Source: an uncultured Lachnospiraceae bacterium | GTDB lineage: Bacteria; Bacillota; Clostridia; Lachnospirales; Lachnospiraceae | Assembly: GCA_934351925.1 (NCBI GenBank) | Contig: CAKRJT010000006.1 | Span: 69,764-133,763, forward strand | Direction: 5' to 3' | DNA length: 64,000 bases | Shown: piece by piece, positions 7,805-17,101 of the stretch | Layout of the letters: the number at the start of each line of letters is the position of its first letter | Numbering within the stretch: the first letter of the stretch is position 1 | Program-made: the position numbers and the translations under genes | Notes under the pieces: generated by a model | Seen by the model: the letters and a program-made list of their open reading frames with translations, nothing else | Told to the model about the DNA's origin: nothing | Database searches by the model: none

Positions 7805-10200
7805 TGCTTAGAAAAAAGATGATGAGAGATATAGGAAAAAATTTATCTTCTTTTATCACTATATTTATAATGACCTTCCTCGGTGTGTTCGTATTCTCGG
7901 GAATCCATGCCTACATGGATGGTATGGACTACAGTGGACAGAGATACTATGAGGAGAATAATCTGCAGGATTTGTGGATGCTTGGGGAGAATTTTTCCGA
8001 TGATGACATGAAGGATATTCTTGCCACGGACGGTGTGAAGGCTGCAGAGCGCGCACTGGTTATAAATACCGATTTGAAAAATTATAAGGACGTTGTCCTT
8101 GAGACGAATTTTGTTGAGAGCAAGAATATTTCGAGCATGCATGTGGTTGACGGAGAGGGCTTTGACTATGACAGTGACGGAATGTGGCTTGACAGCTACC
8201 TTGCGGACAATCTCGGCATCAAGGTCGGAGATGAGCTGACGCTTGCATACAAGGACTATGAGATTACGGGCAGGGTGGAAGGACTTGTGAACACTCCCGA
8301 CCATGTCTATTCAATCAAGGATGAGTCGGCGATTTTCCCGACACATGATGACTATGGCTATGTGTATTTATCCATGAAATCGTTTCCTGAGGATTACATA
8401 AAGGATGAATTGAAGACTGCCGCTGCCGGAAAGCTTGGCATGAATGTTGGGGATGTGACGGATGAAATATTCGACATGGCTTTCCCTGAGTACAAGGCAA
8501 GCGATTATTATGTATATAATTATACCTACGTCACATTGAAGGACGATGCGGATGAGCAGGCTGTAAAGGCACTTTTACAGAACAATATTAAATCGGCGGT
8601 GGCTGTGACGGGAAGAGATGCGAGTACGTCGGTGGAGGCTTATCAGAGTGAGGTTGAGGAGGGTGCAAGCTATTCGGGGATATTTACCTTCCTGTTTCTT
8701 TTCATAGCGGTGCTCTCGGTTGTCACGACAATGCATCGTTTTGTCAAGAAGCAGAGGACACAGATAGGAACCCTGAAGGCACTTGGCTTCAGCAGAAAAA
8801 GGATAGAAAGACATTATCTGGGCTACGGGTTTTATGTGAGTGTCATCGCCGCAATTCTGGGGCTGATTGGCGGAAGATTCATTATAGGCAATATTTTTGT
8901 AAATATGGAGGCAGGCTATTTTGAAGTGCCGGATATGGTTGTGGTCACAAAGCCGATTGTCTATGCAGTGGCGGCAGGAGTTGTGCTGTTAGTCACGGCA
9001 GCTACATATTTCACCTGCCACGGGCTTTTGAAGGAGTCGGCTGCACAGACGCTGAGGCTTGAGGTGCCGAAGGTGAAGGCGGGCGAGTTAAAGCCTGCGG
9101 GAAGCTTTGCAAAGAGATTTTCAGTGGGTGTGCGCTGGAATCTGCGTGATATCGGAAGAAACAAGGGAAGAACGATAACCGGTATTGTGGGAATTGTGGG
9201 CTGTACGATGCTTATAGTCTGTGCTTTTGGCATGAGGGACACAATTAAGTTCTTCATAAAGTGGCAGTTTGAAGATTTATATAATTTTGAGTATAAGCTT
9301 GATGTGGAGAGCACAATATCGGATGAGGCATATAAGGAGCTGACAGACAGATATGGTGCTGCGACGAGCATGACGCTTGCCGTCGAGGCTTTTGATGCGT
9401 CGGGAAATACCTCAACCAGACAGATTGTTGTGGCGGATGCAGGTGATAAGGTGAGATATACCGACCATAAGGCAGGATATTTCGAGCTGTCGGATGACGG
9501 AATATATGTATCAGAGAAGCTATTGTCTATCCTTGGCTTAAAGGTTGGGGATAATGTGAGCTGGTCGGTGTACGGCGAGGAAAAAATATACACAACCAGG
9601 ATTGCCGGAACCTTCCGCGAGCCGCAGGGACAGAAGCTTGCGATGACAAGAGCCTATGCGGAGAGCATTGGCATTGAATACAAGGCGGACTGCATTTATA
9701 CAGATGAAGATTTAAGTGAAGTGAAAAATATCGCGGGGGTATCGCTCATAACCGGAATTGCTGCCCTGAAGGACGGAATGATGTCCATGATCGGCATGAT
9801 GGACACGGTTATATTGCTGCTTATGGTGGTATCTGTAACTCTCGCTGTTGTGATTATCTACAATCTCGGAATACTGTCCTTCTCCGAGAAGCAGTACCAG
9901 TTCGCAACCATGAAGGTGTTGGGCTTCAGAAGCAGACAGATAAGAAAGATATATGTCATGCAGAATCTCTGGATCTGCGTCGTGGCAGTCATAATCGGGC
10001 TTCCTCTCGGCGAGTACATGACAGCGCTTATCTACAAGCTGGCGATGGGTGATAACTACGATATGCTGGTCCGTGTAGAACCAGTCACCTATGTTGTCGG
10101 TGCCGTAGGCGTGTTCGCGGTGGCTTATCTGGTAAATCTCCTGCTTGGACGCAAGGTAAAGACAATTGATATGGTTACGAGCCTGAAGGCAAATGAGTAG
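7804..10200 (+). CDS. FtsX/MacB-family ABC permease
   Basis: This permease has about 798 residues. ATG 7804 follows GAGGAGGTGG and shares one base with the ATPase stop. Visible parts are an N-terminal helix (FITIFIMTFLGVFVFSGIH), an extracytoplasmic region of about 230 residues, a first FtsX block of three helices near 300-400 containing RTQIGTLKALGFSRKRI, a second helix and extracytoplasmic region (from RNKGRTITGIVGIVG), and a final FtsX block with QFATMKVLGFRSRQIRKIY. This two-block layout is that of permeases partnered by LolD-like ATPases. Its role in peptide export or resistance is inferred. Confidence 0.88.
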   Translation: MLRKKMMRDIGKNLSSFITIFIMTFLGVFVFSGIHAYMDGMDYSGQRYYEENNLQDLWMLGENFSDDDMKDILATDGVKAAERALVINTDLKNYKDVVLETNFVESKNISSMHVVDGEGFDYDSDGMWLDSYLADNLGIKVGDELTLAYKDYEITGRVEGLVNTPDHVYSIKDESAIFPTHDDYGYVYLSMKSFPEDYIKDELKTAAAGKLGMNVGDVTDEIFDMAFPEYKASDYYVYNYTYVTLKDDADEQAVKALLQNNIKSAVAVTGRDASTSVEAYQSEVEEGASYSGIFTFLFLFIAVLSVVTTMHRFVKKQRTQIGTLKALGFSRKRIERHYLGYGFYVSVIAAILGLIGGRFIIGNIFVNMEAGYFEVPDMVVVTKPIVYAVAAGVVLLVTAATYFTCHGLLKESAAQTLRLEVPKVKAGELKPAGSFAKRFSVGVRWNLRDIGRNKGRTITGIVGIVGCTMLIVCAFGMRDTIKFFIKWQFEDLYNFEYKLDVESTISDEAYKELTDRYGAATSMTLAVEAFDASGNTSTRQIVVADAGDKVRYTDHKAGYFELSDDGIYVSEKLLSILGLKVGDNVSWSVYGEEKIYTTRIAGTFREPQGQKLAMTRAYAESIGIEYKADCIYTDEDLSEVKNIAGVSLITGIAALKDGMMSMIGMMDTVILLLMVVSVTLAVVIIYNLGILSFSEKQYQFATMKVLGFRSRQIRKIYVMQNLWICVVAVIIGLPLGEYMTALIYKLAMGDNYDMLVRVEPVTYVVGAVGVFAVAYLVNLLLGRKVKTIDMVTSLKANE

Positions 10201-10396
10201 AAGTGCAGATAAGAGTTAAGCGGAGTGATAAGATGGTTTGTTTTTAAATATGTTATTTTAAAATACCATAACTGTGTTATAATGATATCAGAGTCAGAAC
10301 CACAAAACATGAGGAAGCAGCGATTTACGCAGTAAATCAGCGGATTCCGAATGTTATAATAAAAGCAGCGTAAGGATTATAAACAGGGAGGTAAAT

Positions 10397-12133
10397 ATGA
10401 TACACAATGGGAAAAAGACAAGGAAAATAAGCATAAGATTTAAGCTTATGCTGCCGGTTACGGCAATTATGCTGATTATGGCATTGGTGCTGGGGATTAT
10501 GGGAAATCGTGCTGTCCTGAACGGAATGACACAGCTTGGGGGAGAGGAGGCTGTGATGGCTGCAAAGGCAGCAGCGAATGTTGTTGATGGCGATGAGCTG
10601 GAAAGCCTGTATGAGAGCGGCGGAATGGGAGAAAGCTATGAGAGGATAAGGCTTGCCATGGATGCCGTGAGGCGTGAGCTGGGAGTCCTGTACATGTACA
10701 CACTGTATGAGGACGGTGGTAAAATATATTATGGAATAGACACTGCTGAGGTTGATGCCTGTGAATACGGCTCCGAGTTTGACGCGACGTATGAAGAGCT
10801 TGCGGATGTGTTTGCCGGAAACAGCTATACGGATAACGTAATCGGGAATTACGGTGATTATTCAATAATAACGTCATATGCGCCTGTTTTTAACCGTGAT
10901 AACGAGGTAGTAGGAATCATTGCATGCGATTATGATGCGACGCAGATAGAAAAAAGGATTTACAGCAGCAATAAAGCCAATATAGAAGCGGCAGCGGCAT
11001 GCCTTGTCCTTGCGGTTATAGCAATGAACGTGATTGTGGCTGTGATTATAAGGAATCTCAATAAGGTTGATAAGAAGATATATGATATTGTCAACAACGA
11101 GGGGGATTTGACGCAGAAGCTGGACATCAGAACGGGCGATGAGCTTGAAAATATTGCCGAAAATGTCAATGAGCTTCTCAATTATATAAGAAATATAATG
11201 GTTAACATATCGGACAATTCTTCAGAACTCAGAAGCTCCTCCGATAAGATTGCCAATGATCTTTCCGATGCACAGATAAGCATTTCGGATATATCTGCGA
11301 CCATGGAGGAGATGAGTGCATCCATGGAGGAGACAAGTGCCTCACTGAGCCAGATTAATGAGTCGGTTAATGAGACCTTTGAAGCTGTGGAGGATATCAG
11401 CAGTCAGGCGGAAGGCGGAAATGATAAGTCCCGGAGGATAATGGAGAACGTGCAGGGAATATATGACAGCGCACAGCGGGCAGGCAGGAGCGCGAAGGAA
11501 GAGACGGAGAAAATGGCTGAGAGCATGCGCAACAGGATTGAGAAATCCAAGGCGGTTGAAGAAATCAGCAGCCTGACAGAGCTTATTCTGAGCATTGCGA
11601 AGAAGACGAATCTTCTGGCGCTCAATGCAAGCATAGAGGCGGCGCGTGCTGGCGAGGCAGGGCATGGCTTTGCGGTTGTAGCCGGTGAAATCGGGGAGCT
11701 TGCAGCTAATTCTACGCAGACGGCAGGAAGAATACAGACTGTCAGCAATGAGGTTATCAATGCCGTGGACGAGCTTGCGGAGGAATCAGGAAAAATGCTG
11801 GAGCTCATGGATACTACTGCGATGGAGGGATACAGAAGGCTTCTTGATACCTGCGACGATTACAGGAACGATGTAAGCGGCATGAGTGATATGCTGAAAA
11901 GCTTTGCAGACAGGAGTGAATCCGTCAAGAGCAGCATGAATTTCATACGCGAATCGATAGCTGCAGTGAATATAGCGGTAGATGAGAGCACAAAGGGAAT
12001 AACCAATGTCACGGAAAAGGCTGTCGAACTTACACAGGGAGTGAACGATATCGGTCAGGAGTCACATAACAATGTCATTATATCGGATAAGCTTAATGCG
12101 GAGATAAAGAAATTCAAGCTGGGCCGGGAATAG
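10397..12133 (+). CDS. methyl-accepting chemotaxis protein
   Basis: This 578-residue receptor has a membrane helix near residues 17-36 and a periplasm-facing ligand domain (about 40-195) resembling dCACHE/sCACHE folds (DVFAGNSYTDNVIGNYGDYS, then YAPVFNRDNEVVGIIACDYD). A second helix lies near 196-218, followed by a HAMP-like linker and a long cytoplasmic coiled coil. The signalling tip is KKTNLLALNASIEAARAGEAGHGFAVVA. AGGGAGG precedes ATG 10397. There is no C-terminal CheR-binding pentapeptide. No other chemotaxis genes are nearby; it would act with a distant Che system and flagella. The ligand is unknown. Confidence 0.9.
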   Translation: MIHNGKKTRKISIRFKLMLPVTAIMLIMALVLGIMGNRAVLNGMTQLGGEEAVMAAKAAANVVDGDELESLYESGGMGESYERIRLAMDAVRRELGVLYMYTLYEDGGKIYYGIDTAEVDACEYGSEFDATYEELADVFAGNSYTDNVIGNYGDYSIITSYAPVFNRDNEVVGIIACDYDATQIEKRIYSSNKANIEAAAACLVLAVIAMNVIVAVIIRNLNKVDKKIYDIVNNEGDLTQKLDIRTGDELENIAENVNELLNYIRNIMVNISDNSSELRSSSDKIANDLSDAQISISDISATMEEMSASMEETSASLSQINESVNETFEAVEDISSQAEGGNDKSRRIMENVQGIYDSAQRAGRSAKEETEKMAESMRNRIEKSKAVEEISSLTELILSIAKKTNLLALNASIEAARAGEAGHGFAVVAGEIGELAANSTQTAGRIQTVSNEVINAVDELAEESGKMLELMDTTAMEGYRRLLDTCDDYRNDVSGMSDMLKSFADRSESVKSSMNFIRESIAAVNIAVDESTKGITNVTEKAVELTQGVNDIGQESHNNVIISDKLNAEIKKFKLGRE

Positions 12134-12316
12134 TAAAAACAGATACGAGGGCATACGGAGAAATTTTCGTATGCCTTATTTTTTATGGTAAATTGCAGAA
12201 TAATTGAAAAAATATATTGCATAATAACCACTGACGTGATAATATTAACTGGGTTAGAAATAACTAACATAAGTTATATGTATGATACTACACGGAAGTA
12301 CGAAGCGGAGGTGGAT

Positions 12317-12904
12317 ATGTCGGTACAGGAGTTTATGGCTTACAGACAGGGAGCAAGCTTCAGGATGAAGGTGTCTATGGAGCTGGTGCTGCACTGTGCC
12401 CCTATACTAAAGGACGTGAAGCCCGCCAACATTGTGGCTGTGACACCGGAAAAGTTCAGGCTGTATGTGCGGCTTCTGTCAGGCACGGAAATTGCATGGC
12501 TGCTGCTTAACGTAAATAAACAGAGAGCGATACTGTATCTGTACAGACGTGACAGGCTCGAAGCTTATCTTTCCGATAAGGACATTGAGGACTTCCTTGC
12601 AGGATATGGCTATCGTGGGGGAATGCTTGAGGATAAGCTTGCAAGGCTTGCAAAGAGAGTTGAGTGCTTTGGCGGCGGCAAGGTGAGCTTTCCGCATGAG
12701 ATAGGCATATTTCTGGGATACCCGCTGTGGGACGTTGAGGGGTTTTTGAAAAATAACGGGGAGAACAGTATCGGAAACGGCTACTGGAAGGTGTATGATG
12801 ACCTTGCGGGTGCGCTCCGCATGTTTGCAAGCTTTGACCGAAGCAGGGAAAGGGCGATGGAGGAGCTTGTACAGGGAAAGAGTATTCGTGAGATAGCAGT
12901 GTGA
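12317..12904 (+). CDS. DUF3793 family protein
   Basis: This 195-residue protein matches the DUF3793 family of clostridia: an N-terminal HCAPILKDVKPANIV segment, central LYVRRL-like strands, and the conserved HEIGIFLGYPLWDVEGFL stretch near residues 128-146. ATG 12317 is placed by GGAGGTGG at 12307-12314. The family is commonly found beside flavodoxins, as here (the next gene is 150 bp downstream). Biochemical function is unknown; a link to metal or redox stress is inferred from context only. A long imperfect inverted repeat separates it from the flavodoxin gene. Confidence 0.8.
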   Translation: MSVQEFMAYRQGASFRMKVSMELVLHCAPILKDVKPANIVAVTPEKFRLYVRLLSGTEIAWLLLNVNKQRAILYLYRRDRLEAYLSDKDIEDFLAGYGYRGGMLEDKLARLAKRVECFGGGKVSFPHEIGIFLGYPLWDVEGFLKNNGENSIGNGYWKVYDDLAGALRMFASFDRSRERAMEELVQGKSIREIAV

Positions 12905-12913
12905 GGATGGCAA

Positions 12914-13015
12914 TTGCGAAACTATATATTTGAAAGCGTACGTTGTACAAATTTAACAATTCACCACAGGCACGCTTTCGCTACATTTGTTTATCGTCAA
13001 AATTGCGTTTCGCAA
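12914..13015. repeat. imperfect inverted-repeat element between DUF3793 and flavodoxin genes
   Basis: Outer arms TTGCGAAAC (12914-12922) and GTTTCGCAA (13007-13015) are exact complements. Inside them GAAAGCGT pairs with ACGCTTTC. There is no T-run after the structure, so it is not a normal terminator. It resembles in style, but not in sequence, the larger hairpin elements at 32763, 37024 and 43698. Confidence 0.55.
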
Positions 13016-13053
13016 ACGCCTAAAATTATGAAAAGAAAGAGAGGACAAGATGA

Positions 13054-13488
13054 ATGGGAAAGGTTGGTATTGTATATTGGAGCGGAACAGGCAACACGGA
13101 GGCCATGGCTGCTGCGATGGCAGAGGGAGCGAAGGACGCGGGCGCAGAGGTTGAGCTTCTGACAGTTGACAAGGCAGATGCTTCGGCTCTTTCGGAGGCT
13201 AAGGCTTTTGCACTCGGCTGTCCTGCGATGGGAGCAGAGGAGCTTGAGGAGGGCGAGATGGAGCCTTTCATGGCAGAGCTTGACAGTCGGATTGCCGGTA
13301 AGACGATTGCACTTTTCGGTTCCTATGGCTGGGGCGGCGGAGAGTGGATGCACGAATGGGAGTCAAGAGTTGCCGCCGATGGAGCTGCTGTTTTATCCGG
13401 CGAGGGAATAATCGCCGACAACGCACCGGATGATGATGTGCTCGCGGAGTGCAGGGCAGCGGGCGCGAAGCTGGCGGCGCTGGTATAA
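13054..13488 (+). CDS. flavodoxin
   Basis: This 144-residue short-chain flavodoxin is a soluble FMN electron carrier. The phosphate-binding loop is SGTGNTEAM at residues 10-18, after the first strand KVGIVYW. The isoalloxazine-contacting loops are in ALGCPAMGAEEL and FGSYGWGGGEWM. GAGAGGAC lies seven bases before ATG 13054. It follows DUF3793, a frequent pairing, and ends before a clear terminator. Flavodoxins replace ferredoxin when iron is short; I see no Fur box that I would defend. Confidence 0.93.
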   Translation: MGKVGIVYWSGTGNTEAMAAAMAEGAKDAGAEVELLTVDKADASALSEAKAFALGCPAMGAEELEEGEMEPFMAELDSRIAGKTIALFGSYGWGGGEWMHEWESRVAADGAAVLSGEGIIADNAPDDDVLAECRAAGAKLAALV

Positions 13489-13511
13489 TATGCTATCATA
13501 ATTAAGACAAC

Positions 13512-13558
13512 AAAGCCTCACGGGCAGTGCAACACACTGCTTATGGGGCTTTTTAATT
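13512..13558 (+). terminator. rho-independent terminator after flavodoxin
   Basis: AAAGCC pairs with GGCTTT and GGCAGTG with CACTGC around a short loop, followed by TTTTTAATTT. The rest of 13559-13840 is AT-rich with no coding frame or structure that I can support. Confidence 0.85.
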
Positions 13559-13865
13559 TATGGAAAACAGCTTTTCCATAAAGCTATTGATAATATATCA
13601 GCTATTGCTTATGTTATCTTAAAATATAATTAATTTACTGTTTTAGTATAATATTTTACAATTTTGGTTGTAGGTATTACTTATCTTGGTATTCTATGGC
13701 ATAAGAATTTTTCTGTAATTACGTCGCATGGTAAGAATCTGCCACAAGAAATTCCCAATAGTTTCTCATTGTAATAGTTGTTTTTTGAAAATTTAATAAA
13801 CTAAACCAATCTAAAATTAATGTGTTAAATTCTTATAAATGTGTTATAATTAAGGAGGAATAAGC

Positions 13866-14147
13866 GTGACATTTGAATGGGATGAAGATAAAAATATAAT
13901 AAATAAGCAAAAGCATAAAATTTCTTTTGAAACAGCACTTCATGTATTTGATGACCCGGATTATATTGAAATATATGATTTTGAACATAGTAAAGATGAA
14001 GACAGATATATTGCAATTGGAAGAGTGGGAGATATATTATTTGTTGTGTTTACCGAAAGAGGAGATAATATTCGTATGATATCGGCAAGACTGGCAACGG
14101 ATGTGGAGAGGAGGCTCTATTATGGTGAAGAAATTAGTAACTACTAA
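13866..14147 (+). CDS. brnT: BrnT family ribonuclease toxin
   Basis: This 93-residue protein has the BrnT layout: FEWDEDKNIINKQKHKISFETALHVFDDP, then a DRYIAIGRVGDILFVVFTERGDNIRMISARLA strand-turn core ending in R-rich ERRLYYG. BrnT toxins are RelE-fold ribonucleases that arrest translation and are neutralised by BrnA. The start is GTG 13866 after AAGGAGGAA, and TATAAT at 13845-13850 gives a promoter -10. The antitoxin gene overlaps its end by 26 bases, the normal toxin-first order for this family. Catalytic residues cannot be assigned with certainty by eye. Confidence 0.88.
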   Translation: MTFEWDEDKNIINKQKHKISFETALHVFDDPDYIEIYDFEHSKDEDRYIAIGRVGDILFVVFTERGDNIRMISARLATDVERRLYYGEEISNY

Positions 14148-14301
14148 AGGTCAAAAGCCTACTTTGGAACAGTTAAGAGAAGTGGAGGAAGCTAAGAAAT
14201 ACCCTATCGAATTTGATGAGGACTGCCAAGAATTGTCACCGGATCTTATGAAGGCTTTTAAAAATGCGCGGATTCAGCAGAATCGTCATAAAAATGCTTA
14301 G
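14122..14301 (+). CDS. short antitoxin partner of BrnT
   Basis: This 59-residue acidic protein begins at ATG 14122 after GAGGAGG at 14108-14114, inside the end of brnT. It contains the FDEDCQELSPDLMKAFKNA segment common to clostridial BrnT partners. Classical BrnA proteins continue into a ribbon-helix-helix DNA-binding domain; nothing like that is present here, so this is the short antitoxin type that may neutralise the toxin without strong autoregulation. Its role comes from position and the shared segment. Confidence 0.75.
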   Translation: MVKKLVTTKGQKPTLEQLREVEEAKKYPIEFDEDCQELSPDLMKAFKNARIQQNRHKNA

Positions 14302-14332
14302 AGATATATGATTTTCACGGAGGATTATTGTT

Positions 14333-14959
14333 ATGAAGAACTTAAAGGTATTGTTGTTAAACGGAAGCCCAAGACCTAACGGCAACACCGCGGTTGCGCT
14401 CAAGGAGATGGAGAATGTTTTTAACGAGAACGGCGTGGAGACGGAGATCGTCAACGTCGGAAACAGGGAGGTAAGAGGCTGTGTAGCCTGCAACGGCTGC
14501 AACACCAAGGGAAAGTGTGTGTTCGACGATGTTGTGAACGAGATAGCACCTAAGTTTGAGGAGGCGGATGGTCTTGTCGTTGCAAGCCCGGTTTACTTTG
14601 CGTCCGCGAATGCGACACTTATCGCATGTCTTGACAGACTGTTCTACAGCACAGGCTTTGACAAGACGATGAAGGTTGGTGCGAGCGTGGTGTGTGCAAG
14701 ACGTGGAGGCTGTTCGGCGACGTTCGATGAGCTGAATAAGTATTTTACGATATCAGGCATGTCGGTGGCATCGAGTACATACTGGAACTGTATTCACGGA
14801 AGAACCCCGGGCGAGGCAGAACAGGACGGAGAGGGACTTTTTACAATGCGTTCGCTTGCGAGAAACATGACCTTCCTCATGAAGAGCATTGCGCTTGGGA
14901 AGGAGCAGTTCGGATTGCCTGAGAAGGAGAAGAGAGTTGCCACGAACTTTATAAGATAG
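14333..14959 (+). CDS. NADPH-dependent FMN reductase/flavodoxin-fold oxidoreductase
   Basis: This 208-residue protein starts with VLLLNGSPRPNGNT (the FMN phosphate loop near residues 7-20). Then comes the cysteine cluster CVACNGCNTKGKC, typical of iron-sulfur-flavoprotein-like or multimeric flavodoxin WrbA-like reductases in clostridia, and VVASPVYFASANATL, another flavin-contact loop. CACGGAGGA precedes ATG 14333. The three clustered cysteines could bind a cluster or a disulfide. The physiological substrate is unknown. It is followed at once by the promoter of the noncoding RNA. Confidence 0.85.
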   Translation: MKNLKVLLLNGSPRPNGNTAVALKEMENVFNENGVETEIVNVGNREVRGCVACNGCNTKGKCVFDDVVNEIAPKFEEADGLVVASPVYFASANATLIACLDRLFYSTGFDKTMKVGASVVCARRGGCSATFDELNKYFTISGMSVASSTYWNCIHGRTPGEAEQDGEGLFTMRSLARNMTFLMKSIALGKEQFGLPEKEKRVATNFIR

Positions 14960-14972
14960 AGTGAAAAATTTA

Positions 14973-15001
14973 TTGACATTTTTTCCCTGATATATTATAG
15001 T
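14973..15001 (+). promoter_or_regulatory. sigma-A promoter of the speA-leader RNA
   Basis: TTGACA at 14973-14978 and TATAGT at 14996-15001 are spaced by 17 bases, predicting a transcript start near 15008. About 425 bases then lie between that start and the speA start codon. Confidence 0.75.
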
Positions 15002-15007
15002 TCAGAT

Positions 15008-15366
15008 AGTGTTTGGATAAATAACAGATGCAGACCACCGGACGGATTTAGGATATGTATTCAGTGTATGAATATGGGATGTGGCTCATATTTTTATGTG
15101 GTGAGAGACATATATCCGGTCTGGTTAAGCCATGCGGACAGGCGGGTCGGTTGCCGAAGTGTGACTAGGGCACACATTATTGATTGGGTTAGAAGCCCGA
15201 ATTTTATAAGTTGATTTACTGAATATCATGCGTATGCACATCATCTTGTGAAACAGTCAATAAGAGCGGTAACGGTACTCTGCCAGGATAAACTCTGAGA
15301 TAGTTTTTATCATATAGGGATAATGATTTTTTTGCACAGGCGTGAATATTCACGCCTGTTTTTTGT
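15008..15366 (+). ncRNA. probable structured noncoding RNA upstream of speA
   Basis: The 300 bases after the promoter have no open frame but many short helices. CAGACC pairs with GGTCTG; GTGTG pairs with CACAC across ACTAGGG; GGG pairs with CCC around TTAGAAG, a T-loop-like hairpin; and AGTGTTTGG near the 5' end can pair imperfectly with CCAGGATAAACTCT near 15282-15297. The unit ends in a perfect terminator (15336-15359 plus T-run). I cannot name the family. It lacks SRP, RNase P and tmRNA core motifs. A raiA-type or 6S-type RNA is possible, and so is a polyamine-responsive leader for speA. Confidence 0.55.
15336..15366 (+). terminator. perfect-palindrome terminator before speA
   Basis: ACAGGCGTGAAT pairs exactly with ATTCACGCCTGT (15336-15359) and is followed by six T. 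It ends the noncoding RNA or attenuates readthrough into speA, which starts 70 bases later with no strong promoter visible between them. Confidence 0.9.
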
Positions 15367-15433
15367 GTAAAAATGTCTAAAATCAGGCGCGGTCAGGACA
15401 TGACTAACTAAAAATGTTTGTGCGGAGGTTGCC

Positions 15434-16888
15434 ATGGATTTAAAGAGACAAGCCTCTGCGCCGCTTTATGAGGCGCTTGAGAGGTTTAGAAAAGCAAGAA
15501 TTGTTCCGTTCGATGTTCCGGGGCATAAGAGAGGAAGAGGCAATCCTGAGCTGGTTGACCTGCTGGGGGAGAGGTGCGTCGGGATAGATGTCAACTCCAT
15601 GAAGCCGCTTGACAATCTGTGTCATCCGGTGTCGGTGATTAAGGAGGCTGAGGAGCTTGCCGCCGATGCGTTCGGCGCTGAGCATGCCTTTTTCATGGTC
15701 GGAGGGACTACATCGGCGGTTCAGAACATGGTGCTGTCCGTGTGCAAGGCGGGCGATGAGATTATTGTTCCGCGAAATGTCCATAAGAGTGTAATCAATG
15801 TGATGATACTCTGCGGCGCAATTCCGGTGTATATAAATGCCGAGGTAAATACCAGAATCGGGATAATGCTCGGTATCACCAAGGAGCAGGTTGAGGAGGC
15901 GATACTTGCACACCCGCGTGCTGTTGCTGTTCTGGTCAATAATCCGACCTACTATGGAATCTGTTCGGATATCAAGGGAATCTGTGAGCTGGCACATTCC
16001 TATGGGCTTAAGGTGCTTGCTGATGAGGCTCACGGAACACATCTGTACTTTGGAAATAATCTTCCGATATCGGGCATTGCGGCGGGGGCTGATATGGCGG
16101 CGGTGTCCATGCACAAGTCGGGCGGTTCGCTCACACAGAGTTCAATTCTGCTGACAAATAACGGCATGAATGCAGACTATGTGAGAACGATTATAAATCT
16201 CACGCAGACCACGAGCGCATCGTATCTTCTGATGGCAAGCCTTGATATTTCCAGAAGAAATCTTGCACTTCGCGGAAGGCAGTCATTCCAGAAGGTGATG
16301 GAGTGGGCTGAGTATGCGAGGGAGGAAATCAACTCCATAGGCGGCTATTACGCCTACGGAAAGGAGCTGATAAACGGCAGCTCTGTGTATGATTTTGACG
16401 TGACGAAGCTGTGCGTGTTCACCAGAGATATAGGGCTTGACGGAATCGAGGTTTATGACATTCTCCGCGATGAGTACGACATACAGATTGAGTTTGGAGA
16501 TATAGGAAATATACTGGCGTACATATCAATAGGTGACAGAATACAGGATATCGAGCGTCTCATGGGGGCGCTTGCAGATATAAGCCGCCTCTACAAAAAG
16601 GAGGAGAAGCGCTTCGAGGTCGACAGGGAGATGCTTCTTCCAAGGGTGCTTGCTTCGCCGCAGGAGGCTTTCTATGCGAATAAGGAAAAGGTTCCGATAA
16701 GGGAGGCGGCAGGAAGAATTTCAGGCGAATTTGTGATGGCATATCCGCCGGGAATACCTATCGTTGCGCCGGGTGAGGAGATAACGGAGGACATTATTGA
16801 TTACATACTCTATTCAATAGAGAAGGGCTGCTCCATGCAGGGTATGGAGGACCCGGAGGTTAAGTATCTTAATGTGCTGGTGTTTTAG
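15434..16888 (+). CDS. speA: arginine decarboxylase (Orn/Lys/Arg decarboxylase, PLP fold I)
   Basis: This 484-residue PLP enzyme of the short aspartate-aminotransferase-fold decarboxylases has VPGHKRG near residue 28, the cofactor site DEAHG (197-201) and the Schiff-base lysine K228 in SMHKSGGSLTQ. A C-terminal domain follows (from about 390), ending in EDPEVKYLNV. It should convert arginine to agmatine in the cytosol. Arginine rather than lysine or ornithine is chosen because agmatine deiminase and N-carbamoylputrescine amidase genes follow in the same locus. GCGGAGG precedes ATG 15434. The leader RNA and terminator upstream suggest transcript-level control. Confidence 0.9.
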   Translation: MDLKRQASAPLYEALERFRKARIVPFDVPGHKRGRGNPELVDLLGERCVGIDVNSMKPLDNLCHPVSVIKEAEELAADAFGAEHAFFMVGGTTSAVQNMVLSVCKAGDEIIVPRNVHKSVINVMILCGAIPVYINAEVNTRIGIMLGITKEQVEEAILAHPRAVAVLVNNPTYYGICSDIKGICELAHSYGLKVLADEAHGTHLYFGNNLPISGIAAGADMAAVSMHKSGGSLTQSSILLTNNGMNADYVRTIINLTQTTSASYLLMASLDISRRNLALRGRQSFQKVMEWAEYAREEINSIGGYYAYGKELINGSSVYDFDVTKLCVFTRDIGLDGIEVYDILRDEYDIQIEFGDIGNILAYISIGDRIQDIERLMGALADISRLYKKEEKRFEVDREMLLPRVLASPQEAFYANKEKVPIREAAGRISGEFVMAYPPGIPIVAPGEEITEDIIDYILYSIEKGCSMQGMEDPEVKYLNVLVF

Positions 16889-17101
16889 GCTGTTATGGAA
16901 AATGCAGATATTTGTAAAACATATACTGCGGGAAGTTTGTTTTGTGAATATAGATAGTTTACAGTGATTTGTGAACGGATAAAATTTTTCCGGGTTTTAT
17001 AACTTAAAAAATGCTTATTTTTATTATTCTGCTAAATATAAGTGATGCGGCATAGTTATAAGCAATAGTTATCAGTAATAATTATCAGGAGTGTATCGGT
17101 T

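Noticed and set aside
8961..9593. Long minus-strand reading frame opposite the FtsX permease
   Set aside because: It lies wholly within a clear permease gene, is Ser/Pro-rich as expected of an antisense shadow, and has no binding site. The same reasoning removes the long antisense frames at 15440-16114, 19044-19724 and 52412-53230.
15008..15330. tmRNA, RNase P RNA or SRP RNA
   Set aside because: I could not find the tRNA-like ends and tag frame of tmRNA, the GAGGAAAGTCC core of RNase P RNA, or the GGAA-capped SRP hairpin with its conserved flanks.
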